Source: JALYYC01 sp963795805
GTDB taxonomy: Bacteria; Chloroflexota; Dormibacteria; CF-121
Direction: 5' to 3'
Length of the DNA: 64,000 nucleotides
NCBI GenBank assembly: GCA_963795805.1
Contig: CAWCIV010000001.1
Location: 620,001 to 684,000, forward strand
Shown piece after piece: positions 43,853-52,261 of this stretch. The notes under the pieces were generated by a model. The model had not been told where the DNA came from and did not search any database. It saw nothing but the letters and a program-made list of their open reading frames with translations. How positions within the stretch are numbered: position 1 is the first letter of the stretch; each line of letters begins with the position of its first letter. Both the position numbers and the translations under genes were made by a program.

Positions 43853-44239
43853 ATGTTTGAGCTCATCACCGCACTTTTCCTCGTCGCGGTAAGCGTTCCT
43901 TACGGCTATATCTTGCTGACGGGCAGGTGGCTCAACTGGCGCTTTAGACCTACGAGGGCTGCAGGCACGGCGCGGTACCCGCGACGGACTGCGGCCGGCA
44001 TGCTCCTTGTCCTGCTCCCGCTTGCTGTCGATAGCGCCGCCGGCTCATTGTTCGGGCCGACCACGGCCCCCGGCCACATTTTTGGGGTGGTTATCAGAGG
44101 TGGGATGCTCCTGTTGATTTTGCTTGGCGCGGTGTTGGTGTTAACGGGAGCTATGGTCAGCACTTCGGACGCCGCCCCTAGGCGTTATAAGGTCGAGGGC
44201 TGGCCGCCCCCAGCGGCGTCTGGATCAGGTAAGAGGTAG
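43853..44239 (+). CDS. Small hypothetical membrane protein
   Basis: 128 residues with three hydrophobic segments (ELITALFLVAVSVPYGYILL; AGMLLVLLPLAVDSAAGSLF; GGMLLLILLGAVLVLTGAMV) and a basic, Pro-rich C-terminus. No family recognised. ATG at 43853 is preceded by GGGATAAG. It is convergent with the nitroreductase gene, 3 bp apart. Confidence 0.55.
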   Translation: MFELITALFLVAVSVPYGYILLTGRWLNWRFRPTRAAGTARYPRRTAAGMLLVLLPLAVDSAAGSLFGPTTAPGHIFGVVIRGGMLLLILLGAVLVLTGAMVSTSDAAPRRYKVEGWPPPAASGSGKR

Positions 44240-44242
44240 ACG

Positions 44243-44767
44243 CTATTCGAAGGGTGTGCCGAAACGCTCGGCGGACGCGACTTCATTGAGGGCCTTCCGC
44301 TTCTTCTTTCCCTTGCCCACGGGCCGCTTGGGGTAGCCGAAGGGAAGCACAGCGAGCGCCTGGTAGCTATCGGGAAGGCCGACCAGCTGCGCAATCCGCT
44401 CGAGTCCGCCGAATCCGACCCAGTTCGAACCGACGCCGTCGGCCCAGGCTGTCAGCATCATCGACTGAATCGCCCGACTGGCGTCCGACACCGCGATCGG
44501 ATTTTCTCTCTCGGCTGCAACCACGATGGCCAGCCTGGCCGGGCCGAGATAGGGGCCGGTTCTCGCCAACCCGGCCATCTCCCGGATGGTCTCACCCTTG
44601 CGCACGATGACGAAGTGCCAGGGCTGCATGTTCGAGGCGCTTGCCGTCAGGCGGCCGGCCTCGACGATGCGACGCACGACGTCGTCCGGGATGTCCTTGT
44701 CCTGGTATTCGCGCACGGCCAGCATCGTCCGGACGGCCTCGAAGACGGAGTTGACCATGGAGATCAT
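44243..44767 (-). CDS. Nitroreductase-family flavoprotein
   Basis: 174 residues. FMN-dependent oxidoreductase fold of the short nitroreductase type. Seen: MLAVREYQDKDIPDDVVRRI (the R-x-Y/F-x-x-x-x-V/I FMN-binding start), EAGRLTASASNMQPWHFVIV (FMN and dimer contact, N-x-Q-P-W), DASRAIQSMMLTAWADGVGS, and LPFGYPKRP (the P-x-G-x-P end motif). The start is ATG at 44767; ATG at 44758 is an alternative. It follows the AMIN-like gene by one base. Physiological substrate unknown; F420 or dehydropteridine activity in relatives cannot be excluded. Confidence 0.88.
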   Translation of the reverse strand: MISMVNSVFEAVRTMLAVREYQDKDIPDDVVRRIVEAGRLTASASNMQPWHFVIVRKGETIREMAGLARTGPYLGPARLAIVVAAERENPIAVSDASRAIQSMMLTAWADGVGSNWVGFGGLERIAQLVGLPDSYQALAVLPFGYPKRPVGKGKKKRKALNEVASAERFGTPFE

Positions 44768-44768
44768 C

Positions 44769-45956
44769 TTATGGGGTCTGGATGTCGATGACGAGGCGCG
44801 TCGGGCCGCTGAGTTCGGACGCCCGCATGCAGGCGGGTTGCGAGAGCCCGATGCCCCAGCTCAGGACGCTTTCGAAATCGCCGAGTTGTGCGGCCTCCTG
44901 AACGACGGGGAGCCCGGATTTGATGTCGGTGCTCTTCGTATAGGTCGGGTACGCCTTGCCACCATGGAAGACGAGCTTGAGGCCGGCCGATCCCTGCAGC
45001 GTGACCGGCTGCCCGCTGGCCTCTTTGACGAAATGGGTGGACGCCTGTCGGGTGAGTGTGTAGGTCGGGACCGGGCCGGCGGCGAACTGGAACACGATCC
45101 GGTCATAGCCCGGCTGGTGTGCGATGCGGATGTCGGTCAACTGGCCGGGTGCCGTCCCCGTCGGGGTACCACCGCTGAGGTCAGCGCATGTGAAGGCGCC
45201 GAGCGCGGTGGCGGCCGGTGAGGGGGACTGCGTCGGCAGCGGCGTCGGAGCCAGGGAGGGCGTGATGGACGGGTGCGAGGTATCGAAATCGATCACGAGC
45301 CGAGCCGGATTGGTCAGCTGCAGGACCCGGAAGCAGGTGGGTGAGGCCAGCCCGATGCCGTAGGTCAGCTGGTGTTCGAAATTGCCGACCTGGGCGATCT
45401 GCCGGGCCGACCCAAGCTTGGGCTGGCTGTCCTGCGAGGTGGTCGCCGGATCGGTTGCGCGGAGGATCACCTTGATACCGGCGGCGCCGTCGAGCGCCAC
45501 GGGCTGGCCGCTCGCGTCCCTGATGAAGGTCGCGGAATCCTGACCAACAACGTCGAACGACGGGATGCCGGCGGTGAACTGGAAGACGACCCGGTCATAG
45601 CCGTCGTGGCGGGCCGCGCGGATGGAGGTAAGTCCCGTGGTGACGTCCAGATTGCCGCCGCTGACGGAGCTGCAGCTGAAGGGCTGCAGGGTCGAGCTCG
45701 GCGTTGGCGAGGGCACGATGACTTGAAGGGCGGAATGAACCACGTTGACGACGGTCGCGGAGTTGCGCAGCCCGAGAGCCACGACGGCAACGAGGACCAG
45801 GGCACCGGCCAGCGCAAGCTGGGGCGCCATCGCGTTGCGAGCGCGCGGCGTGCCAGCGTCGCGGATGCGGTCGCGAAGCCCACGCGGGAATTGGGGAGTC
45901 CGGGCGGCCTCGTGGTGAAGGTGCTCCCGCAGCTCTCGCTCGAACCTGTCGCTCAT
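44769..45956 (-). CDS. Single-pass protein with two extracellular AMIN-like domains, putative anti-sigma partner
   Basis: 395 residues: short cytoplasmic N-terminus (MSDRFERELREHLHHEAART), a helix (QLALAGALVLVAVVALGLRN), then a Pro/Ser linker. Two homologous outer domains follow, each reading T-x-I-R-x-A-x-H-x-G-Y-D-R-x-V-F-Q-F, then a S-T-H/F-x-K/R-x-A-S-G-Q-P-V-x-L-x-G block, and C-x-R-x-x-x-L-x-x-P-x-R-L-V-I-D. These are AMIN-like beta domains, separated by a PTPLPTQSPSPAAT linker. The gene overlaps the ECF sigma gene by 4 bp (ATGA), so it is the probable membrane partner of that factor. A third copy of the domain is secreted from the gene at 46607. Confidence 0.78.
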   Translation of the reverse strand: MSDRFERELREHLHHEAARTPQFPRGLRDRIRDAGTPRARNAMAPQLALAGALVLVAVVALGLRNSATVVNVVHSALQVIVPSPTPSSTLQPFSCSSVSGGNLDVTTGLTSIRAARHDGYDRVVFQFTAGIPSFDVVGQDSATFIRDASGQPVALDGAAGIKVILRATDPATTSQDSQPKLGSARQIAQVGNFEHQLTYGIGLASPTCFRVLQLTNPARLVIDFDTSHPSITPSLAPTPLPTQSPSPAATALGAFTCADLSGGTPTGTAPGQLTDIRIAHQPGYDRIVFQFAAGPVPTYTLTRQASTHFVKEASGQPVTLQGSAGLKLVFHGGKAYPTYTKSTDIKSGLPVVQEAAQLGDFESVLSWGIGLSQPACMRASELSGPTRLVIDIQTP

Positions 45957-46495
45957 CCGATTCCCTCCTCTGAGCCGGTCAACTCGCGTAACCGGCGCAG
46001 CGCTGTCTTCAATCGCGATTTCATCGTGTCGACCGGTACGCCCAGCGTCTTCGCGGCATCCTCGACGCTGAGGTCCTGGTAGTAGTGCAGGACGACCGCC
46101 GCGCGCTGTTCGGGCTTCAACTGGTCGAGCGCGCGGCCAAGGTCCATGCGTGTCTCGGTCGAGACTTCACGCTTGCCGCCACCGAGTCGGCCGAACCGTT
46201 CCGCCAACGCTTGAAAGCGGTGTCGCCGCCGATAGGTCGAGATCGCCTCGTTGGTCGCGATCCGGTTGAGCCACGGACCGGGTTCCTCGTCGCGAAGGCT
46301 ACCGATCTGCCGCCACGCCTTGAGGAACGTCTCCTGGGTCGCATCTTCCGCCAGCGCCTCGTCCCGGAGGATCATGCGCGCCGTCCGCAGCACCTGGAGG
46401 CCATAGCGGTCGACCACCTCCTGGAAGGCGTCACGATCGCCATCGCGCCAGCGCTCGATGGTGCGGCCAAGGACGGGGTCCATGAGCATGCCCAT
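45953..46495 (-). CDS. ECF-type RNA polymerase sigma factor
   Basis: 180 residues. Region 2: RDAFQEVVDRYGLQVLRTAR and LAEDATQETFLKAWRQIGSL; region 4: LDQLKPEQRAAVVLHYYQDL then SVEDAAKTLGVPVDTMKSRL (helix-turn-helix). This is a typical SigW/RpoE-like group IV factor. Start ATG at 46495; another in-frame ATG four codons later is possible. It is co-translated with the AMIN-like membrane protein. The upstream stretch contains a perfect 15-bp palindrome. Confidence 0.93.
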   Translation of the reverse strand: MGMLMDPVLGRTIERWRDGDRDAFQEVVDRYGLQVLRTARMILRDEALAEDATQETFLKAWRQIGSLRDEEPGPWLNRIATNEAISTYRRRHRFQALAERFGRLGGGKREVSTETRMDLGRALDQLKPEQRAAVVLHYYQDLSVEDAAKTLGVPVDTMKSRLKTALRRLRELTGSEEGIG

Positions 46496-46545
46496 CGTAT
46501 AGACGTCGCGAGGCCTGTGAACGGGTGAAGGGGCATCAAAGACCC

Positions 46546-46577
46546 CTCTCCCTCCCCTGCAAGCAGGGGAGGGAGAG
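46546..46577. repeat. C/G-rich palindromic repeat (REP-like), best copy
   Basis: CTCTCCCTCCCCTGC (46546-46560) and GCAGGGGAGGGAGAG (46563-46577) form a perfect 15-bp hairpin with an AA loop. Similar C-rich/G-rich hairpins lie between genes near 22668, 54399, 58271 and 61961. In the minus-strand direction it lies between the AMIN-like secreted protein gene (ends 46607) and the sigma gene. Confidence 0.6.
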
Positions 46578-46606
46578 CATCCAAACCAATGGGAGCCGAG
46601 GCGAAT

Positions 46607-47341
46607 TCATTTCCTCGCGATAACGCGCAGGCCGGCAAGGGTCAGGCCGCCGGTCAGAATCAGCAGTCCGAGGACGATCCGGGCCAGGGGAAGGCCGCCG
46701 CTCGGGGTGGGCGTTTGCGCGTGGCCGGTGGTTGCGAGGTCGGACGGGCTATTGGCGGCGACCTGCGTCACGGGAGCCGCGCTTGGGGCTGTGGTCGCGC
46801 TCATGGGTGCCGCAGCCGGTGTGCCGGTCGGCGTCTGAACGTCGATCGCCAGGCGCATCGGCATGGTCAGCTCGATGACCCGGAAGCACGCCGGGGTCGC
46901 GAGCCCAACGCCGTAGCTTGCGACGCGCTCGAAGTTCCCGATGTTGGCGACTTCACGGATCTCCGGCAGCGCAGCCTTGATGTCCGACGGGACGCCGCTG
47001 CCGACGGCCGTGTTCTGAAATACCGCCTTGATGCCCGCCGAGCCGTCGAGCCTGACGGGCTGGCCGCTGGCATCCCGGATGAAGGTCGACGACGCCTGCC
47101 GGGTCATAGTGTAGGCCGGAATCGCGCCCGCCGCGGATGGGGCGAAGTCGATCACGAGCCGGTCGTAGCCGGTGTGACGAGCGACGCGGATGGCACTAAT
47201 TGTGCCGGGAACCCCGCTGACCCCTCCCGATTTGTTTCCGCAGGTGAAGGCGGCCGGCGTGTCAGCCGACGCCGTGACGATGCCGCCCGCCGCCGCCGCC
47301 GTTGCCGCCGCCGCCAGTGAGATCAGAAAGTGCCGGCGCAT
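46607..47341 (-). CDS. Secreted AMIN-like protein with LPXTG-like C-terminal anchor
   Basis: 244 residues. Signal peptide MRRHFLISLAAAATAAAAGG; one AMIN-like domain (ISAIRVARHTGYDRLVIDFA, STFIRDASGQPVRLDGSAGI, CFRVIELTMPMRLAIDVQTP) close to the two in the neighbouring sigma partner. An Ala/Pro/Ser stalk follows, ending in DLATTG, a hydrophobic helix (LARIVLGLLILTGGLTLAGL) and a basic tail RVIARK. LATTG plus helix plus basic tail fits the sorting signal of class E sortases (LAXTG), though a plain membrane anchor is possible. No sortase is in the window. The shared domain suggests it could be a ligand or shed form in the same signalling module. Confidence 0.78.
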   Translation of the reverse strand: MRRHFLISLAAAATAAAAGGIVTASADTPAAFTCGNKSGGVSGVPGTISAIRVARHTGYDRLVIDFAPSAAGAIPAYTMTRQASSTFIRDASGQPVRLDGSAGIKAVFQNTAVGSGVPSDIKAALPEIREVANIGNFERVASYGVGLATPACFRVIELTMPMRLAIDVQTPTGTPAAAPMSATTAPSAAPVTQVAANSPSDLATTGHAQTPTPSGGLPLARIVLGLLILTGGLTLAGLRVIARK

Positions 47342-47478
47342 GACTTGTTCCTCCTATGAGTTCGCGGTTATGACGGGCTTTGCCGTCCACTGCGATAGAC
47401 GCCGCGAAGGAGTTGAAGGGGTGAAGGGGGATGCAACCATGCCGTAACGGCCGGGCGGTCCGGCCGCGGGAGTGGAGG

Positions 47479-50211
47479 CTACTCCTCGCGCAGGAGCTCG
47501 ACGAGGCTTAAGCGCTGGATCGTCGCCCCTGCCGTCAGCACGGCGACGATGGTGATGCCCATGACGGCGCCCGCCAGCACGGCCAGTTGAGCACCCGGCA
47601 CGGCGAGCCGGTCCGGTGGAATCGTGAACAGCGGCGTCAAAATCTGGACGAAGAGAACCGCCATCCCGAGGCCGACCAGGCCGCCGAGCACGAGGCTTGA
47701 AACGGAGACCACGCCGGCTTCGCCGAAGAGCAGGCCGCGGACGCTGGCCATCGGCATCCCGAGTGCTCGCATGGTCACGTACTCCTTGCGGCGCTGCAGC
47801 AGCAGGCCAAAGATGAAGATCGCAATCCCAGCGGCGCCCATCAGGATCGCAAAGAGTGACTCGAGACCGCCTAGACCACGGAGGTTGAGCGATGCGAGCG
47901 AGGACTGATCGCGGTTGACCGCGGTCGCGGTCGTGTCCACCCGGAGCGGCACTGTTTGTCCAGGCCCCGCCTGTAACGCCGTCACGACACGGGCGACGCT
48001 GGCGTCGTCGGGCTGCGCCAGCTTGAGGAGGAAGAATTCGACCGTGGAGCGATGGGTGATCGCCTGAAAGCCTGCGACGTTGGCAACCAGGTCGATCCCC
48101 TGGGGAAAGCCCGGAAAGTTCTTGAAGCGGCCAACCGCATGGAAGGTCGCTGGCACTGGCTTGCCGGTCAGCGGCTGCACCTGGATGTTGACCGGATCGC
48201 CGGTCTGCACATTGAAGGTTCTGGCGAGCTCATCCGAGATCAGGATGCCGTTGGGATCCGATGCGAGACCGTTAAGTGCGGAGGCCGCGGGGCTTCCGAT
48301 GAAAAACGAATCCGGGAACGAGGCGACCTGCCGGATCGAGGATGGGTCGACGACGGCCATGACCCGTTTGTCGGTGCCGACAATTGCGGTGGCGTTGGTC
48401 ACGGGGCTGACCGCCGTGACGCCGGGAAGCTGCAGGCTCGAGCCGAAGGCGGCCGGTTGAGCGTTCAGAACGCTGGGCGTCACCCGGAGATCAGAGCCGA
48501 TCGTGAAGCGGGCGTCGGCCAGCTTCTCTACCTGGTAGGTCGACACGAAGAGGGCGAGGCTGACGCCGAAGGCGACGGCCAGGCTGATCGCGATCATCCC
48601 GGAGGCGAGGGCCTGCGAGCGTCGCCGCAAGCCACGGAGCAAGGTGCCGCGAGTCAGCGGACCAAACCGGCGGTCGCGGCGATCGGGGATCCGGTTCATG
48701 AGGCCGAGGAACAGGCGAACGCCGAGCAAGGTTGCCCCGAGCCAGCCGAGCAATGGGGCGAGGAGAACGTAAAAGGAGAGCGAAACGGATTGCCCTTCGC
48801 TGCTGGTCGGCCGGTATCCGCCGGCTAGATAGGTGATGCCCCCGACGATCGCGGCGGCCGCCAGGAACACGAGATCCAGGCGAAGGCGCAGCCAGGCTGG
48901 AACCTCCTGTTCGGCATCCATTTCCCGACCTTCGCGGACGACCTCGCGCGTGAGGGCGCGGCGTCCCGGCAGGTACAGGGCGAGTGCCGTGGTGAGCAAT
49001 CCAGCCGCCAGCGAGAGCCCCACCGAGAAGATGAAGGTACCCGGAGTGGCGCTGGTCAGCGAGGTTCGGCCGAATAACAGGAGAAGTGCCAGGAAGCCCA
49101 GGGCCAGCCCGACGAGTGATCCGAGGATGCCGACGGCGATGGTGTTATAGGTGAGCGCCTGGAGCAGTTGTCCCGAACCCGCGCCACGCGCGCGCAGCGT
49201 GGCACGTTCGCGCCGCTGACCCTGGGCGAGCAAACTCCCGGCGTACCGGGAGAGGTAGGCGGCCAGTAACACGCCGGGAAGACCAAGGAAGATGAAGAGC
49301 ACCTTCGCCAGGATCGCGTCTCCCCGGGCGGCATTCAGGGCATCCGTCAGGTTGTCAATCACGATCACCTGGCCGGGCGCGACCCGCTCGATCGAGCGGC
49401 GGATCCCCTGCGTGTGAATCGCCGCCGTCGTCGGGTCGACCGCCAGCTGCGCGCGATCCAGGCTGATGTCGAGCTCGACAACGGGTGGCGCCTTGAGGCT
49501 CGGGGTTGCGGCGGCGGCGTCCGCTCGGAGCGCCGGGAGGATCGTCTGCTCGAAGGCGCTCGTCGGAATGACGACGACATTGGGCACCGCGGCGAACTCG
49601 CCCTGGGTGTCAGCAGCCCGGCTTGCGAACAGTGCGTCTGCGTGGGAGAAGTCGGCGGTTCCCGAGACGGGAAGGACGAACGGCGCCGTCGCACCGGGAA
49701 TCTTGAGCGCGATCGTTCCTCCTAGATCCGTGCCAAGCGCGCGGGCGGCATCGGGGCTGAGCAGGACCGATTGGCCGCCGATGGATCCACTCGTCAGCTG
49801 GACGATCGGGTAGTGCGCGAGAAAGCTGGAATCGAAGGCGAAGATGCGCAGCGGCGCATTCAGGGTCTTCCCCCCGGCGGTGGCGGCACCGGCCGGCAGG
49901 TCGAGAATGCCGAGCTTGTCAACCGAGGCCACGCCCTTGAGCGCCGCGATACCATTCCGGACGGCGTCGAGATTCGCCGGTGGCGGAGCGCCGGCGACGG
50001 TCTGCGCCGTCAGCGGTGTGGCCAGGTCCGCCTGCATATGGATGGCCACGGGGGCGATCGCATGCGACGTCATCGTCGCTGCGGAGCTATCGACGAAGAA
50101 CGCGATCCCGGAGAACAGCCCGACGGCAAGGGCCACACCAACGACGGAGGCGAGGGTGCGCCGCGGATTCCGCCAGAGGTCCCGGAGGGTGTATCTAAGC
50201 AACCGGGGCAC
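47479..50211 (-). CDS. FtsX/MacB-type ABC exporter permease
   Basis: 910 residues with about ten membrane helices. N-terminal helix (ASVVGVALAVGLFSGIAFFV), a large outer MacB-like periplasmic-core domain, a first FtsX block (VLFIFLGLPGVLLAAYLSRY, TYNTIAVGILGSLVGLALGF), a middle helix pair, a second outer domain and a final FtsX block (LFAILMGAAGIAIFIFGLLL, VVSVSSLVLGGLVGLGMAVL, LAGAVMGITIVAVLTAGATI). The last helix ends with LVELLREE. This is the two-FtsX arrangement of BceB/YtrF-like lipid, peptide or antibiotic exporters. It overlaps the downstream-encoded ATPase gene by 17 bp. Confidence 0.88.
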   Translation of the reverse strand: MPRLLRYTLRDLWRNPRRTLASVVGVALAVGLFSGIAFFVDSSAATMTSHAIAPVAIHMQADLATPLTAQTVAGAPPPANLDAVRNGIAALKGVASVDKLGILDLPAGAATAGGKTLNAPLRIFAFDSSFLAHYPIVQLTSGSIGGQSVLLSPDAARALGTDLGGTIALKIPGATAPFVLPVSGTADFSHADALFASRAADTQGEFAAVPNVVVIPTSAFEQTILPALRADAAAATPSLKAPPVVELDISLDRAQLAVDPTTAAIHTQGIRRSIERVAPGQVIVIDNLTDALNAARGDAILAKVLFIFLGLPGVLLAAYLSRYAGSLLAQGQRRERATLRARGAGSGQLLQALTYNTIAVGILGSLVGLALGFLALLLLFGRTSLTSATPGTFIFSVGLSLAAGLLTTALALYLPGRRALTREVVREGREMDAEQEVPAWLRLRLDLVFLAAAAIVGGITYLAGGYRPTSSEGQSVSLSFYVLLAPLLGWLGATLLGVRLFLGLMNRIPDRRDRRFGPLTRGTLLRGLRRRSQALASGMIAISLAVAFGVSLALFVSTYQVEKLADARFTIGSDLRVTPSVLNAQPAAFGSSLQLPGVTAVSPVTNATAIVGTDKRVMAVVDPSSIRQVASFPDSFFIGSPAASALNGLASDPNGILISDELARTFNVQTGDPVNIQVQPLTGKPVPATFHAVGRFKNFPGFPQGIDLVANVAGFQAITHRSTVEFFLLKLAQPDDASVARVVTALQAGPGQTVPLRVDTTATAVNRDQSSLASLNLRGLGGLESLFAILMGAAGIAIFIFGLLLQRRKEYVTMRALGMPMASVRGLLFGEAGVVSVSSLVLGGLVGLGMAVLFVQILTPLFTIPPDRLAVPGAQLAVLAGAVMGITIVAVLTAGATIQRLSLVELLREE

Positions 50212-50908
50212 CGTGCCGGAGATCGGCCGTCGAGTCCGAAACCAGGTGGCCGTCGAGAAGGGTTAGAGTGCGGTCGAGTCGCCCGGCGACCCCGAGGTCG
50301 TGACTCACCACCACCAGCGTGGCTCCCAGCTGTCGCTGCGCCACGGTGAGCAGGTCCATCACCGATCCCGATGTCTCACTATCGAGCTCGCCGGTGGGCT
50401 CATCCGCAAGGATCAACGGCGGGCGGTGGGCCAGAGCCCGGGCGATACCAACCCGCTGCCGCTGCCCGCCCGAGAGCTGATCAGGCAGCTTGTATGCGTG
50501 CTCGGCCAACCCCAGTGATTCCAGCAACTCGAGGCAGCGTGCGGTTCCATTGAGCTCGCCCTGCAGCGCAAGCTGGAAGGCGACGTTCTCCACGGCCGTC
50601 AAGAAGGGCAACAGATCGTACGACTGAAAGATGAAGCCCACGCAGGTACGGCGGTACTGGGACAGGACCCCATCACTCAGCACCGCAACGTCCCGGTCGC
50701 CAATCCAGACCGCGCCGCCCGTCGGGCGCTCGAGGCCACCGATCAGGCCGAGGAGCGTTGACTTGCCGCAGCCGCTCGGACCGACGATCGCTACGCTGCT
50801 TCCAGCGGTGATTTCCGTCGTGATGCCGTCGACGGCTTTCACCAACCCCGCCGCCGTCCGGTAGTGACGGGTGACATTCATGAGGCGAACGGACCCAGCG
50901 TCGGTCAC
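50195..50908 (-). CDS. MacB/LolD-type ABC ATPase (first of two)
   Basis: 237 residues. Walker A GPSGCGKSTLLGLIGGLERP, Q-loop FIFQSYDLLPFLTAVENVAF, signature LSGGQRQRVGIARALAHRPP, Walker B LILADEPTGELDSETS, H-loop VVVSHDLG. All catalytic residues are present. It drives the FtsX-type permease. The gene overlaps both neighbours (17 bp with the permease, 4 bp with the second ATPase). Confidence 0.93.
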   Translation of the reverse strand: MTDAGSVRLMNVTRHYRTAAGLVKAVDGITTEITAGSSVAIVGPSGCGKSTLLGLIGGLERPTGGAVWIGDRDVAVLSDGVLSQYRRTCVGFIFQSYDLLPFLTAVENVAFQLALQGELNGTARCLELLESLGLAEHAYKLPDQLSGGQRQRVGIARALAHRPPLILADEPTGELDSETSGSVMDLLTVAQRQLGATLVVVSHDLGVAGRLDRTLTLLDGHLVSDSTADLRHGAPVA

Positions 50909-51612
50909 GCCTCGACCACCAGCCCGTCGACCAGCTTGACCTGACGCTGGGCGACGGCAGCAAGCTGCGGGTTGTGGGTCACGATCAGCACGGTCAGTTG
51001 CCGCGCCTGCCAGACGTCGGTGATGAGCGTGATGACCTGCTCCGCCGTGGCGGAGTCGAGCTCGCCAGTCAATTCATCACCCATCAGGAGGTCGGGTTCG
51101 CCGGCCAGGGCCATCGCGATGGCGACCCGCTGCGCTTCACCGCCGGATAACTGGCGCGGCAGGTGATGGAGCCGGGCCAGCAGGCCGACCTCGCCCAGCA
51201 GGTCGCGCGCCCGCATGGCGCTGTTCGGTTGTCCCGATAGCTGCAGGGCAAGGCGCGTGTTTTCAATGGCCGACAAAAAGGGGATGAGGTTCCCGCTCTG
51301 AAAGACGAGCCCGATCCGCTTGGCCCGCAGGGCCGCGCGTGCCGCCTCGTCCAGTCGGGTGATGTCACGCTGCTCGAAGAGAATCTGCCCGGCCGTCGGG
51401 AGGGCGAGACCGGCGATCAAGGAGAGCAGCGTCGATTTGCCACTGCCCGACTTGCCGACGAGGCTGATGAACTCGCCGGCCTTGAGGTCAAGATTCGCGC
51501 CGCGCAGCGCGACCGTCTCGGCGGTCGCCTCGCGGTAGACCTTGATCACATCGCGGACCGAAACGAGATCGGTCTGCAACGTTGGCTGCGATGCCGGCGT
51601 TAGGACAACCAT
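50905..51612 (-). CDS. MacB/LolD-type ABC ATPase (second of two)
   Basis: 235 residues from ATG at 51612; a longer frame from 51774 lies within the lipoprotein gene. Walker A GKSGSGKSTLLSLIAGLALP, Q-loop LVFQSGNLIPFLSAIENTRL, signature LSGGEAQRVAIAMALAGEPD, Walker B LLMGDELTGELDSATA (Leu after the catalytic Glu instead of Pro), H-loop LIVTHNPQ. It is as different from the first ATPase as two members of separate subfamilies, so a heterodimeric engine is likely. The start overlaps the end of the lipoprotein gene by 13 bp. Confidence 0.92.
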   Translation of the reverse strand: MVVLTPASQPTLQTDLVSVRDVIKVYREATAETVALRGANLDLKAGEFISLVGKSGSGKSTLLSLIAGLALPTAGQILFEQRDITRLDEAARAALRAKRIGLVFQSGNLIPFLSAIENTRLALQLSGQPNSAMRARDLLGEVGLLARLHHLPRQLSGGEAQRVAIAMALAGEPDLLMGDELTGELDSATAEQVITLITDVWQARQLTVLIVTHNPQLAAVAQRQVKLVDGLVVEA

Positions 51613-52196
51613 GTGAAACTGATCGCGACGTCGTCGGCGCCCTGGGGGTCGTACTGGCTGGTCGCGATCCCGTAGGTCACGACGGCGAGCCGGGTCCCGT
51701 CTTTTGGAATGTAGTACCGCGCGGTGGTCAGATTGGTTGGCTTGCCGGTGACCGAATTGGTCCCTGCCGTCCACTCATACAGGACCTTGACCGAACGCCG
51801 ACTGTTGATCGATACGTACGCGGGTGCTATGAGGAGGTGGTAGTTAGTGGCGCTCGACTTCAGGGAGGCCGTGTCGGCCTGGGACAGGGCCATCGGGTCG
51901 CCCGCCGGCGAGCCGGTCACGATCGAGATTTCGAGACGCTCTGCGGGCCTGATCGCGCTGGCGCGACCATCGGCCGCCACGGTCATGGCGCCCGGCGAGT
52001 CGATCTTGTAGCGATGTTGCGGATCGGTCCACGAAATCGTCCCCGCCTCACCACCGCCCGCTTCCGCGGCGACGCCCGCAGGAGTCGCCGCCGGTCCGGA
52101 GCCCGTATTGCCAGTGGACGAGCCACAGGCAGTCAGGGCGAGAACGAATAGGATCGAGGAAGCGAACGGGATCGGCAGGCGCCGCGAGATCGTCAT
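51600..52196 (-). CDS. Lipoprotein of the FtsX-type exporter locus
   Basis: 198 residues from ATG at 52196 (MTISRRLPIPFASSILFVLA with lipobox LTAC). A Gly/Ala/Thr linker leads to an outer domain (ISWTDPQHRYKIDSPGAMTV; TTARYYIPKDGTRLAVVTYG; GADDVAISFTWL) resembling PsbP/LpqN-like small-ligand domains, a pattern of D-P-x-x-x-Y-x-I-x-x-P then A-x-x-x-G. It overlaps the second ATPase gene by 13 bp and heads the export operon, so it may be the extracellular partner. No firm family. Confidence 0.75.
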   Translation of the reverse strand: MTISRRLPIPFASSILFVLALTACGSSTGNTGSGPAATPAGVAAEAGGGEAGTISWTDPQHRYKIDSPGAMTVAADGRASAIRPAERLEISIVTGSPAGDPMALSQADTASLKSSATNYHLLIAPAYVSINSRRSVKVLYEWTAGTNSVTGKPTNLTTARYYIPKDGTRLAVVTYGIATSQYDPQGADDVAISFTWLS

Positions 52197-52261
52197 TTGC
52201 GACAGTGTAGAGACGGAAACTAACAACCACCTAAAGCGGTTCGGTTGGTCTGGAGGAATGC

